Assembly: GCA_044234625.1 (NCBI GenBank) | Contig: JBIIIP010000001.1 | Span: forward strand, 62,001 to 126,000 | Reading direction: 5' to 3' | Length of the DNA stretch: 64,000 nt | Origin: CACORA01 sp044234625 | GTDB taxonomy: Bacteria; Planctomycetota; Planctomycetia; Pirellulales; UBA1268 | Shown here: one piece after another, positions 50,793-59,831 of the stretch | Position numbering within the stretch: the stretch's first letter is position 1 | Layout: every line of letters starts with the position of its first letter | Translations under genes and position numbers: made by a program | The notes under the pieces: model-generated | The model's database searches: none | What the model was told of the DNA's origin: nothing | Seen by the model: the letters and a program-made list of their open reading frames with translations, nothing else

Positions 50793-52526
50793 ATGGCCAT
50801 TCGCTCCGACCCCTCGGCCGATCTGCCCGCCGACGAGCCAGCTGCACCGTTTGCTCGGCCGTTCCTCGATCCGGAAAATCTGCGGCCCAACTTGCTGCGC
50901 AGGCTGAAGCCCACGGTGTTCCTCGTGGCGGCTGCAATCGCCGCCGCGGCATGGTGGCTCGGCTACCCGGCTCCGGCCATCGCCATCGGTGGCGCCATGG
51001 CGTTGGCGATCGGTTTCACCATCGGCCTGTCGGCCTTGCGAATGCTCCTCTCCGCGAGCCATCCGATTGTTGCCGTCGCGCGGGCGATCGTCGAGGAATC
51101 CGTCGGCTCGCGACTTTCGATTCTGCTGTTGACTTTGGTTCTCGTGTCGCTCCCCGTGTTGCCGCTCGTGCTCGATCCTACGGAACGGCTCGCCTACCGG
51201 ACACAGTTTTTCCTCGACTGGTCGCTTGCGGGTGTCAGCACACTGCTCAGCGTGCTCACCATCGCCTTGTGCTGCTCGAGCATCTGCGGAGACATCGATC
51301 GCCGCCACATTCACATGACCCTGTCGAAGCCGGTGCGTCGCTGGGGCTATCTGTTCGGCAAATGGCTGGGGGTGATCCTCCTCGACGCCATGCTTGTGGC
51401 CCTCGCCGGGACGGGAGTCTTCATCTTCGCGATGGCCATCAGCGCATCGCCGGCGGTGGACGATGCCGACCGCCGTGCCGTCAACGAGCAGGTGCTGACG
51501 GCCCGCATCGCGGCCAGGCCGGTGCACCCGCGGCGCGAGGAGTTCGAGAAGTCCGTCGCGGTCGCCATCGACGCCATACGTAAGGATGATCCCGCCCTGT
51601 TCGACAAGGATCCCGACAGGGCAAGGAAACGGATCCTTTCGCAATACGTGCACGCCTGGCACATGGTCACGGCCGACGTCGTCTCCAGCTACGTCTTCGA
51701 GCATCTCGACCGGGATCGGATCGGAGCCCCGGTCATCCAGTTGCGTCTGGAGCCGTTTTCCAACAACTCTGCCACCAGTGAAAGCGAAGTGCGGTTCGCG
51801 CTCTGGTTGAACGAGCGCCCCTATCCCGTCCGCGATGGAATCCATGAAGACTACGAACTGCCCGCCAATCGCATCCACACCATCGAGCTGCCGACATCCG
51901 CGATTGCCGAGAACGGCACGCTGCGGCTCACGATCGCCAATCGCAATCGGGTGATGCCGGGGGACGACGTGCCGACCGTGATTTCCTTCAATCCCGGAGA
52001 GGGCTTGGAGGTGCTCTACCGGGCCGGCACGTTTGCCACAAACTTCATCAGGGGCATCCTCATCATGTGGGCGAAGTTGGCCATGCTCGCCGCCATTTCG
52101 GTCGCCGCGGCATCCTGGCTCGGCCTGCCCGTGGCCATGCTCACCGCCTTGATGGTTTTCGCGACCGCCGTTGGAAGTGCCTTTGTGGCCGATGCCATCG
52201 ACATCTACACCGGCATCGACCTCGCGGAGCCGACGCTCTCGTCGATGCTGCAATTGCGGGGAGGGCTGCTGCTCGAACGGATCTTCAAGCTCGAGTGGTG
52301 GGAAGCGGCCAAGACGATGGGAGCCTACCTTGCCGACCTGTTCCTCCTGCTGGTGCCATCTTTCGGCGACTATGACTCGGTCACGCAGCTTGCCACCGGG
52401 CGACTCATCCCACTTCGCGAGTTGGCCACCGCCCTCGTCGAACTGGGTCTCTTCTATCCGGCGGTGTCTCTCGCCATCGGCTGGCTGCTGCTGGAAAACC
52501 GGGATCTCGTGAGCTCGCCGTCATGA
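50793..52526 (+). CDS. ABC-2 type permease with large extracytoplasmic insertion
   Basis: The protein has 577 aa. The first half has about six hydrophobic helices (for example PTVFLVAAAIAAAAWWLGYP and LAGVSTLLSVLTIALCCSSI), with the ABC-2 motif DIDRRHIHMTLSKPVRRWGY. Between TM helices at about residues 213 and 410 there is a polar insertion of nearly 200 residues (starting near SASPAVDDADRR, containing PVIQLRLEPFSNNSATSESE and beta-like repeats). This is unlike simple ABC-2 permeases and should face the periplasm. Three further helices follow. The next gene overlaps its stop by 4 bp. It is the obvious partner of the ATPase just upstream. Confidence 0.86.
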   Translation: MAIRSDPSADLPADEPAAPFARPFLDPENLRPNLLRRLKPTVFLVAAAIAAAAWWLGYPAPAIAIGGAMALAIGFTIGLSALRMLLSASHPIVAVARAIVEESVGSRLSILLLTLVLVSLPVLPLVLDPTERLAYRTQFFLDWSLAGVSTLLSVLTIALCCSSICGDIDRRHIHMTLSKPVRRWGYLFGKWLGVILLDAMLVALAGTGVFIFAMAISASPAVDDADRRAVNEQVLTARIAARPVHPRREEFEKSVAVAIDAIRKDDPALFDKDPDRARKRILSQYVHAWHMVTADVVSSYVFEHLDRDRIGAPVIQLRLEPFSNNSATSESEVRFALWLNERPYPVRDGIHEDYELPANRIHTIELPTSAIAENGTLRLTIANRNRVMPGDDVPTVISFNPGEGLEVLYRAGTFATNFIRGILIMWAKLAMLAAISVAAASWLGLPVAMLTALMVFATAVGSAFVADAIDIYTGIDLAEPTLSSMLQLRGGLLLERIFKLEWWEAAKTMGAYLADLFLLLVPSFGDYDSVTQLATGRLIPLRELATALVELGLFYPAVSLAIGWLLLENRDLVSSPS

Positions 52527-54421
52527 CTGACCGGGCCACGATGACGATCGCTTCCCTCTGTCTGGCGGGATGCCTCGCCGGATCGTCCGGCATCGCCGGA
52601 TACGTGCAGCAGTACCGACGCGATTTACGGCTCGTGGTCACGACCGAAGGCACTGAGGGCATGCCGGCTCACGTCGCCGTGGTGACGGCGGCACTGGGCA
52701 CGTTTCGCGGGCTTGCCGTCGATCTCCTGTGGGCGCGGGCCGAGCACCTGCAGACAGAAGGGGAATTCTTCGAGGCCCAGACGTTGAGCCAGTGGATCAC
52801 GACGCTCCAGCCTCGCTTTCAAAAGGTCTGGGCATTCCAGGCCTGGAACCTTGCCTACAACATCGCGGCAGCCACGCAGGTGCCGGCTGAGCGGTGGGCG
52901 TGGGTGAGCCGTGGCATCGACTTGTTACGAAGCCGCGGAATCCCGCTCAATCCACAGGCAGCCAATCTGTATTTCGAGTTGTCGTGGATCTTCCAAAACA
53001 AGATCGGCCGCGTCGGCGACAAGCAGCATTGGTATTACAAGGCGCGTCTGGCCCGTGAGATGCAGGAATTTCTAGGCGACCTCACCAGTGGCCGCACCAC
53101 CGACGAGGCCATCGACCGCTTCCGCACCATCGCCGACGCCCCCGCGACGTTGGAGGAACTCCGGGAAAAAGTGCCTGCGGTGAAGACTGCACTCGGCCTA
53201 CTGGCCGATCATGGGGCAGCGCCGGACGAACAAACGCTTCGCATGCTTGGCCGCGTGCTCATGGTCTCCAGTTCCCTGGATGCCAAGTTGCTCGGCGCCG
53301 ACTCGACACCACCCGGAACGAACACGGGGTTGTTGGCCGCCTTGCAATCTGATCGCCAGGCTGCGGCCCTGTTTTTCGACCATGTGGTTCCGTTTCTGCA
53401 GAAGCGAATCCTCGAAGACCGCTACCGCATGAAGCCGGCCGCCATGCTTGCCTTGATGGAAAAATATGGGCCGCTCGATTGGCGGCATCCGCACGCGCAT
53501 GGCATCTTTTGGTCGGAGAAAGGGGTGGAGGTTGCCCGCACGGCCTTCCGCCGGGAGAGCATCAACGAGTTGATGCTCGTGCGCACACGGCTCTTGATGC
53601 TCATGGAACTGATGCGTTCGGGCCGCGTCGATCTGGATGCCGTCACCAACCGGATCGACCTTCTTCCCGACCCGCGTTTCGCGCGGGAGTACGAGCAGGC
53701 GATCCAGGAGGCCTTCGACCTCGTGGCATCCGATACGGGGATTTCAGCCGCCGACTTCGGAAATGCCGAGGAAAAGGACCTGTACGACACGTACGAAAAG
53801 TTCCTGAACGTCGCGACGATGCTCACCTTTCTGTACGGTGACGAGGCGGAGGCCGTGCGGTATTTCAACATGCTGCGGGAATTCGTCACGAAACGAGGCT
53901 ATGGAGACGAGCCGGTCTACTCCGATACGCTGCAGAACTTCGTCGCCATGCGGTTTTCCGGCGCCGTGAAGGTGAACCTCTCCGACTTGCGACAGTTTCT
54001 CGACGCCATGATCCGGCGGTCGTTCGTCGAAGGCCTGGCGAAAGGAGACTTGCGGGTCTTCAACCGGTATCTGGGCATAGCCTTCACGGTTTATGACAAA
54101 CGGTTCTCCGTCACCGACCCCAACGCCCGCTTCATCCTCGAGGACGCTAAACTCGCAGACTTCCCCACGCTCGTCGGCAACTCCTTCGAGTCCGTGATGA
54201 AGGACACGGGCATGCCCATCTTGACCCGGGCGCGGATGTGGGCCTGGGCTCCCGACAAGATCAAGCGGGCCGTTCACGCTTCCGTGGCCGAAGTGCTTCA
54301 AACCCAGGCTCAGGCTGCCGGACTCGATCCAGCGCGGGCCTTCCCGCCGCCTGCCGCGGAACGGGAGTCGCCCGAGGCGGGAACGACTTCGGATGAAGAC
54401 AGCGTACCACCAGCGAAGTGA
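52523..54421 (+). CDS. Uncharacterised 632-aa envelope-associated protein of the SPFH-ABC cluster
   Basis: The N-terminus MTIASLCLAGCLAGSSGIAG is a short hydrophobic leader with an LAGC lipobox-like site, so it may be a lipoprotein or anchored by one TM. The remainder is predominantly helical. It opens with TFRGLAVDLLWARAEHLQTE, LSQWITTLQPRFQKVWAFQA and WNLAYNIAAATQVPAERWAW, which suggests irregular TPR-like repeats. Charged helical stretches fill the rest. The C-terminal 40 residues are Pro/Glu-rich. I do not recognise a named family. The ATG overlaps the permease stop by 4 bp, making it an integral operon member. Its role could be as the periplasmic or peripheral subunit of the transporter. 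Confidence 0.7.
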   Translation: MTDRATMTIASLCLAGCLAGSSGIAGYVQQYRRDLRLVVTTEGTEGMPAHVAVVTAALGTFRGLAVDLLWARAEHLQTEGEFFEAQTLSQWITTLQPRFQKVWAFQAWNLAYNIAAATQVPAERWAWVSRGIDLLRSRGIPLNPQAANLYFELSWIFQNKIGRVGDKQHWYYKARLAREMQEFLGDLTSGRTTDEAIDRFRTIADAPATLEELREKVPAVKTALGLLADHGAAPDEQTLRMLGRVLMVSSSLDAKLLGADSTPPGTNTGLLAALQSDRQAAALFFDHVVPFLQKRILEDRYRMKPAAMLALMEKYGPLDWRHPHAHGIFWSEKGVEVARTAFRRESINELMLVRTRLLMLMELMRSGRVDLDAVTNRIDLLPDPRFAREYEQAIQEAFDLVASDTGISAADFGNAEEKDLYDTYEKFLNVATMLTFLYGDEAEAVRYFNMLREFVTKRGYGDEPVYSDTLQNFVAMRFSGAVKVNLSDLRQFLDAMIRRSFVEGLAKGDLRVFNRYLGIAFTVYDKRFSVTDPNARFILEDAKLADFPTLVGNSFESVMKDTGMPILTRARMWAWAPDKIKRAVHASVAEVLQTQAQAAGLDPARAFPPPAAERESPEAGTTSDEDSVPPAK

Positions 54422-54431
54422 TCCGAATTCG

Positions 54432-56081
54432 ATGCACCACGCCGAGCGGACCGGTCCGGAGAACGCGCCACACTGGTTGACGGCGGCTCTCGTGGGCATC
54501 GTGCTGGCCACGTTCGGAGGAGCTTTTTCGTTCGGGTGGATCAATCTCGATGACGATATCAACGTCACCGAGAACCCCTTCCTCAACCCCGTCAGCCTGC
54601 CACATCTTCGTCACTTGTGGACGACTCCGTATGAGCGACTCTATGTGCCGGTCGCCTACACTGCGTTCGCCGGACAGGCGGTCCTCAGCCGCACCCTTTT
54701 CCCCGGCGATCCATCGGACCCCCCTGACCCTCGGCTTTTTCATGCAGTAGGCATTCTCCTGCACGTGGTGAACGTCCTGCTGGTGTGGAGGATCCTGCTG
54801 TGGCTCTCACCCGATGCGGGATGGGCGGCCGCGGCGGGGGCGGCCCTGTTCGGTGTTCATCCCCTCCAGGCGGAGTCGGTCGCTTGGATAAGCGAACAGC
54901 GGGGCATGATCGCCTCCTGCTTGTCGCTGGCAGCGATGCTGCTCCATTTCAAGGCGGGGAATACCGGCCTCCCGGCTTCGCGTTCCTGGTGGCTCGAAGG
55001 TGCCGCCGTGGCCTGCTTCAGCCTCGGCCTGCTGGCCAAGCCGAGCGTCGTGACCGTGCCGCTCCTGCTCCTCTTGCTCGACACGCATGTCCTCCAACAC
55101 AGGGTTCGGGCTAGCGTAGCGCGGCTCCTTCCCTGGGCCGTGCCAGCCGTGACCGTATCGCTCATCACCCGAACGCTGCAGCCCGCAGGTTGCACGGTGG
55201 ATGTCGAGTTGTGGGCGCGGCCCTTCGTGGCCGGCGACGCAATGCGGTTCTACGCCACCCAGATTGTGTGGCCGCGCAGCCTGGGGATCGACTACGGCCG
55301 GACACCACTGGCCGTGCTGGCATCGTTTCCGGCGTGCATCGCCGCGATGGCGATGTGGGCGATCGTGCTGGTGCTTTGTCTGCTCCCTCGTTTCCGGCGC
55401 TGGCGCGTCTGTCTGCTGGTATCAATCGTTCCACTCATTCCGGTGCTCGGCTTCGCCCCCTTCCTGTTCCAAAATTACTCGACCGTGGCTGACCGCTACG
55501 CCTATCTTGCAATGCTCGGGCCGGCTCTGGCCCTGACCTGGACCGTGCCGGCGCTGGCGGCTGTCGTGTCGGCCCGCGCGGCAGGATTTCTCGCCGCTTC
55601 GGTCATCTTCACGATGGCCGTCATGGCGTTCGTGCAGACCCTGACGTGGAGGGATTCTCTCGCGGTCAATCTCCACGCCATCCGGGTCAATGCAGGATCA
55701 TTTCTCGGAGTTTGCAATCTCGGTGCCGCCATGCTTTCCACCGATCGGCCGGACGACGCGATCATCATCCTGAAGGAGGCGATCGATCGTGGTCCGCGCC
55801 ACCTCAACGCGCGGCTCTGCCTGGGAATCGCCATGGAACGAACCGGCCGGCTCGATGAGGCCGCGCAGTATTACAGGTCGGTTCTCTTCATCGAGCCTCG
55901 GCATGCCAAGGCCCTCAACTATCTGGGGGTCGTTCGCGCCCGACAGGGCCACCTCGACATCGCGATGAGTTTGTTTGAAGAGGCGCTGGAGGCGGACCCT
56001 TCCTACAGCGACGCCATGCACAATCTCGATCGCGCCCGCCGCATGCTGCGCCCCGAATCCGCGGGTGAATCGGGGCCATGA
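54432..56081 (+). CDS. TMTC-like polytopic membrane protein with C-terminal TPRs
   Basis: The protein has 549 aa from ATG 54432; ATG 54393 lies inside the previous gene. About ten hydrophobic helices form a GT-C-like membrane domain, with FGWINLDDDINVTENPFLNP (an acidic loop after TM1, the place of the GT-C catalytic Asp), LFHAVGILLHVVNVLLVWRI and FGVHPLQAESVAWISEQRGM, the TMTC/DUF1736 hallmarks. Two to three TPR units follow (about 440-535): DDAIIILKEAIDRGPRHLNA, RLDEAAQYYRSVLFIEPRHA and GHLDIAMSLFEEALEADPSY. TMTC-type proteins are O-mannosyltransferases or TPR-membrane proteins; glycosyl transfer here is inferred. It follows the 632-aa gene by 10 bp. Confidence 0.82.
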   Translation: MHHAERTGPENAPHWLTAALVGIVLATFGGAFSFGWINLDDDINVTENPFLNPVSLPHLRHLWTTPYERLYVPVAYTAFAGQAVLSRTLFPGDPSDPPDPRLFHAVGILLHVVNVLLVWRILLWLSPDAGWAAAAGAALFGVHPLQAESVAWISEQRGMIASCLSLAAMLLHFKAGNTGLPASRSWWLEGAAVACFSLGLLAKPSVVTVPLLLLLLDTHVLQHRVRASVARLLPWAVPAVTVSLITRTLQPAGCTVDVELWARPFVAGDAMRFYATQIVWPRSLGIDYGRTPLAVLASFPACIAAMAMWAIVLVLCLLPRFRRWRVCLLVSIVPLIPVLGFAPFLFQNYSTVADRYAYLAMLGPALALTWTVPALAAVVSARAAGFLAASVIFTMAVMAFVQTLTWRDSLAVNLHAIRVNAGSFLGVCNLGAAMLSTDRPDDAIIILKEAIDRGPRHLNARLCLGIAMERTGRLDEAAQYYRSVLFIEPRHAKALNYLGVVRARQGHLDIAMSLFEEALEADPSYSDAMHNLDRARRMLRPESAGESGP

Positions 56082-56185
56082 AACCGGCCACCCCGGATTT
56101 CACCGATTCCTAACTGTCGCATCGCATTTCTCGAACATTGATCGCTACGATTCCGCGACAGCGTTTTTCCGGAGTGGCAGCGGCC

Positions 56186-57244
56186 ATGATCACCCGCATC
56201 GGCAATCGCGAACTGGGGCTGCTATGCGAGCGGGTCGGCGTCGCCTTCGACGTCGGGCACGATCCGTTTCGGATCTTCGAACGCGAAGCCGGGGACGGCC
56301 GCTCGCGGCATGGTCGGCACATGCGATCGATCGCCGACCGCATCCGTCAGGGGGCCTCTCTCACGGAGGCAATCCACGATCAGGGGAACTACTTTCCTCC
56401 GAACTTTCACCGGCTCATCGAGGTGGGGGAGGAATCGGGGCGGCTGGAGAAGGTGCTCGACCGGATGGCCGAGCACTACAGGGAAGTCGCTGAACTGCAG
56501 AGCGCCTTCCGCGGCTCGATCGTCTGGCCAATGATTCAGTTGGGGCTGGCACTGGCCGTGGTGTCGGTGCTGATCTACGTGCCGTCGCTCCTGGCGCCTG
56601 ACCGTACCGAGGCCGCCGACCTGCTCGGCATCGGCCTCGTGGGGGGGAAGGGATTGGCCATTTTGTGGGCCTGGATCGCCGCCATCATCGCCGCGCTCAT
56701 CGGAGTGTGGGCGCTGCTCCGCAACGGCAAACTGGCATTTCTCGGGAACTGGCTCATACGGGTGCCCGTGCTGGGCCAGGCCCTGCTCACGTTCGACGAG
56801 GCCACGTTCGTGCAGTCGCTCGCTCTGGCGATCGAATCCGGTGTGACCGCGGCGAACGCGATCTCGCTGAGTTTTAAGAGTTCTTCGTCGACTGCCTTCA
56901 AGGCGAAGGCCGACTCCGCCCGGGAAGCGATCCTCCAGGGCCGCGAGATGCATGCCGTGCTCCGGGACACGGGGCTCTTCTCTCCGGAGACGATCGAGGC
57001 CGTCGAGTTGGGCGAAGAGTCGGGGAGGCTTTCCGAGACGCTCGACAAGCATTTCCGCGTCCTGCGGATGCGGGTCAAGTTCGCCATGGCGGCCATCGCA
57101 CAGATCGCCTCTTCGGTGGTCTGGATCACCGTGGCGGCGATCCTCGTGACGATGATTTTCCGGCTGTTCGGCCGCTATGTGGCACAGATCGACCCCGGAG
57201 CGGTGGAGGGCCTCTTCAACAATGGAAATGCCGCCGATCAGTAG
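56186..57244 (+). CDS. Type II secretion/type IV pilus inner-membrane protein F (GspF/PilC-like)
   Basis: The protein has 352 aa from ATG 56186. Two T2SSF repeats are present. The first is RSIADRIRQGASLTEAIHDQ with NFHRLIEVGEESGRLEKVLD, followed by TM helices (GSIVWPMIQLGLALAVVSVL). The second has TFVQSLALAIESGVTAANAI and ETIEAVELGEESGRLSETLD, then a C-terminal TM. This is the normal GspF/PilC layout with three TM segments, slightly shorter at the N-terminus. It overlaps gspE by 23 bp. No gspG, gspD or pilB-type partners are adjacent; the pair E-F stands alone. Confidence 0.9.
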   Translation: MITRIGNRELGLLCERVGVAFDVGHDPFRIFEREAGDGRSRHGRHMRSIADRIRQGASLTEAIHDQGNYFPPNFHRLIEVGEESGRLEKVLDRMAEHYREVAELQSAFRGSIVWPMIQLGLALAVVSVLIYVPSLLAPDRTEAADLLGIGLVGGKGLAILWAWIAAIIAALIGVWALLRNGKLAFLGNWLIRVPVLGQALLTFDEATFVQSLALAIESGVTAANAISLSFKSSSSTAFKAKADSAREAILQGREMHAVLRDTGLFSPETIEAVELGEESGRLSETLDKHFRVLRMRVKFAMAAIAQIASSVVWITVAAILVTMIFRLFGRYVAQIDPGAVEGLFNNGNAADQ

Positions 57245-58550
57245 TGGTGCGCCGCCGGCCGCGCCTCCCAAGCCCTCCGCCCTTCCGGTGCCCTCCCTGA
57301 CACCGGCGGCTGCGGTGGCGCCTCCGCGGGGCCGTGACCTTCCCGAGCAGGTGCGTGCCGCCCAGAGTCGGCTCGGCGCGCTCCGCCCCGAGGCCGCCTC
57401 CTACGCCACCGAAACCGTCGACATCCTCCTTGACTTCGCCCACGCCGTCGGCACGAGCGACATGCATCTGCAGCCGACCCGCGGCGGGCTGGACGTGAAA
57501 TTCCGATATGACGGCGTGCTCCAGCCGGTGAGCGTCATTCCTCCTGGCGGCACCTCGTCGGTGACCTCGCGGCTCAAGGTGCTTGCCGATCTTCTGACCT
57601 ACAAAAACGACATCCCCCAGGAGGGCCGGGTCGCCAATCCGCGGCACGGCCGGGAGATCCGCGTCAGCACCTTCCCCACGATGCACGGCGAGCGGGCGGT
57701 GCTGCGGTTCTTCGGCCACGACCGCGAGTTCACCACGCTCGACGAACTGGGCAATCCGCCCCAGGTGACGGCGCGGATCCGGGATGCACTCGTCGAAACC
57801 AGCGGCGCGATGCTGATTTCCGGGCCGGCCGGCAGCGGCAAGTCGACCACCCTCTACGCCTGTCTGCGGCACCTTGTCACCTCGACCAAGGGCTCGCGGA
57901 GCATCGTCTCCATCGAGGATCCGATCGAGGTGCCGGTGGAGGGCGTAGCCCAGAGCCAGGTCGACCTGGCTGCCGGGTTCGATCTGAAGACCGGTCTGCG
58001 GTCGCTCATGCGGCAGGATCCGGAGGTGATCATGGTCGGCGAGATCCGCGACCGCGACACCGCCGAATTTGCCATCCAGGCGTCGCTCACCGGCCAGTTG
58101 CTCCTGGCCACGTTCCACTCCGATACCGCCGCCAGCGCGATCACCCGCCTCATCGAGATGGGGATCGAGCCCTTTCTCGTCCGCAGCGGCCTCATCACGG
58201 TCGTCACACAGCGGTTGCTCCGCACGCTGTGCGGCCACTGCAGCCGCGAGTCGTCGGACCCGACCGACATGTGCGGCATCGAGGTGGACCGGGCGCGGGT
58301 GCCGGTGGGGTGCAGCCGGTGCCATGGCACGGGATACAGTGGCCGGGCGATGATCAGTGAGTTTCTCGACGCCCGTGGCGACCAGATCGGCAAGGCCATC
58401 CTCCGCAAGGCCGACAGCCGCGAGCTCTACCGGATCGCGATCGACAACGGCATGTCGCCGCTCTTCATGCAGGCCCGTTCGTTGATCCGCGAAGGCCGCA
58501 CCAGCCCTGCTGAAGTGTGGCGCGTGTTGGGCACGGCGGTGAGGGCCTGA
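57222..58550 (+). CDS. Type II secretion/type IV pilus assembly ATPase (GspE/PilB-like)
   Basis: The protein has 442 aa from ATG 57222 (57228 is also possible). A Pro/Ala-rich start (about 1-35) replaces the usual N1E domain. The N2E-like core has DFAHAVGTSDMHLQPTRGGL. Walker A is ISGPAGSGKSTTLYACLRHL, the Asp box is SIVSIEDPIEVPVEGVAQSQ, Walker B is LMRQDPEVIMVGEIRDRDTA, and the His box includes LLATFHSDTAASAITRLIEM. The C-terminal tetracysteine zinc site CGHC...CSRCHGTGYSGR is intact. It powers pseudopilus or pilus assembly together with the F protein. Its clients may be unlinked prepilins such as the one at 40.8 kb. Confidence 0.92.
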   Translation: MEMPPISSGAPPAAPPKPSALPVPSLTPAAAVAPPRGRDLPEQVRAAQSRLGALRPEAASYATETVDILLDFAHAVGTSDMHLQPTRGGLDVKFRYDGVLQPVSVIPPGGTSSVTSRLKVLADLLTYKNDIPQEGRVANPRHGREIRVSTFPTMHGERAVLRFFGHDREFTTLDELGNPPQVTARIRDALVETSGAMLISGPAGSGKSTTLYACLRHLVTSTKGSRSIVSIEDPIEVPVEGVAQSQVDLAAGFDLKTGLRSLMRQDPEVIMVGEIRDRDTAEFAIQASLTGQLLLATFHSDTAASAITRLIEMGIEPFLVRSGLITVVTQRLLRTLCGHCSRESSDPTDMCGIEVDRARVPVGCSRCHGTGYSGRAMISEFLDARGDQIGKAILRKADSRELYRIAIDNGMSPLFMQARSLIREGRTSPAEVWRVLGTAVRA

Positions 58551-58601
58551 AACCACAAGTCCGGCCGATAGAAACGCGGTGACCACGGCATCCGGCGGCT
58601 G

Positions 58602-59831
58602 ATGAGCCAACCCGCTACAATCGGTCCAGCTGGCTCCCTTGCGGCCAGTTCGCCCATGGAAGCCGCGCCGCTCTACCTCGACCACGCCGCTACGACCCCC
58701 CTGCGGCCTGAGGTGGCCGAGGTGATGACCCGCGCGCAGGCCGAGGCCTTCGCCAACCCGTCGAGCCAGCACGCCGCCGGCCGGCGGGCAAAGAAAATCC
58801 TCGAGGAGGCCCGCGAACGGATCCTGGCCGTCAGCGGCGCTCGCACGGGAGGCCCTCGCCATGACCGGCTCGTGTTCACCTCGGGGGCCTCGGAGGCCAA
58901 TCGCCTCGCCTTGCTCGGCAGCCTCGCGGCCGGCTCCACCGGCTGCCTGGCCACGTCGGCACGCGACCACACGAGCCTGCGGCTGGCGGCGGCAACGGCG
59001 GCGGAAAGCGGGGCCCGCGCCGTATCGCTGCCGCTCGACGCCAGCGGCAGGCTCGACCGCTCCGCGATCCAGGCATGGCTCGCCGAGCATGTTTCCTGCC
59101 ATGCCCGGATCCTCGCGACCACCCTCGTCTGTGGCCAGACAGGCATCGTGGAAAACATCGCCGCCGTTGCGGCGGCCTGCGACGAGAGCGCTCACGTGCA
59201 CACCGATGTCACCCAGGCGGCCCTCACCGAGGATCTTTCGTTCCTCCGCCTGGGAATCGCCACGCTGACGCTCGCCCCGCACAAGTTCGGCGGCCCCCGC
59301 GGCATCGGGGCCTTGATCGTGCGGCACGGTCAGACCCTGTCACCGCTCCAGCCGGGCACCCAGGAACTGGGGCTCCGCGGAGGCACGGAACCGGTTGTCT
59401 TGGCGGCGGGGTTTGCCCGCGCACTCGAATTGGCCGTGGAGGAACGAGCCGCCACGAGGCTGCGTTTGGAGGCCTTGCGCGACCGCTTCGAGGGAGCACT
59501 CGCGCGGGCCGGCGTCGCCTGGCGGGCCATCGGCACGGACGCCGCCCGCGCCCCTCACATCTCGACCATCATTTTTCAGGGCCACGACCGCCAGGCCGTC
59601 GTCATGGCCGCCGACTTGGCCGGGCTTTGCTGTTCCACGGGAACCGCCTGCGCGAGTGGCTCGAGCGAACCCTCGCCCGCGCTCGGAGCGATGGGCTTGC
59701 CACCGGAGGCGATCCACGGCGCCGTCCGCTTCAGCCTCGGTGTGCACACCACAGCCGACGATATCGATCGCGCCGTGGGCATCCTCACCCGAGTCCTCGG
59801 ACCCAACTCGACGCCGGTTTCGCGGTCGTGA
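58602..59831 (+). CDS. Cysteine desulfurase (NifS/IscS-like)
   Basis: The protein has 409 aa. The class-V aminotransferase fold starts PLYLDHAATTPLRPEVAEVM after a 20-residue polar extension; an ATG at 58656 gives the shorter, family-like start MEAAPLYLDHAA. The PLP Lys is in LTLAPHKFGGPRGIGALIV, and the mobile-loop catalytic Cys is in CCSTGTACASGSSEPSPAL. Other conserved parts are FTSGASEANRLALLGSLA and ELGLRGGTEPVVLAAGFARA. It supplies sulfur for Fe-S clusters and tRNA thiolation (mnmA is at 24.4 kb). No iscU or iscA is next to it. dnaN is 489 bp downstream. Confidence 0.93.
   Translation: MSQPATIGPAGSLAASSPMEAAPLYLDHAATTPLRPEVAEVMTRAQAEAFANPSSQHAAGRRAKKILEEARERILAVSGARTGGPRHDRLVFTSGASEANRLALLGSLAAGSTGCLATSARDHTSLRLAAATAAESGARAVSLPLDASGRLDRSAIQAWLAEHVSCHARILATTLVCGQTGIVENIAAVAAACDESAHVHTDVTQAALTEDLSFLRLGIATLTLAPHKFGGPRGIGALIVRHGQTLSPLQPGTQELGLRGGTEPVVLAAGFARALELAVEERAATRLRLEALRDRFEGALARAGVAWRAIGTDAARAPHISTIIFQGHDRQAVVMAADLAGLCCSTGTACASGSSEPSPALGAMGLPPEAIHGAVRFSLGVHTTADDIDRAVGILTRVLGPNSTPVSRS

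Noticed and set aside
49668..52253. Long minus-strand open frame opposite the ABC ATPase and permease
   Set aside because: It has no recognisable protein features, and the plus strand encodes a complete ABC NBD. It is treated as a shadow.
57216..59327. 700-codon minus-strand frame opposite GspE and cysteine desulfurase
   Set aside because: It is antisense to two genes with all catalytic motifs and has no independent support.
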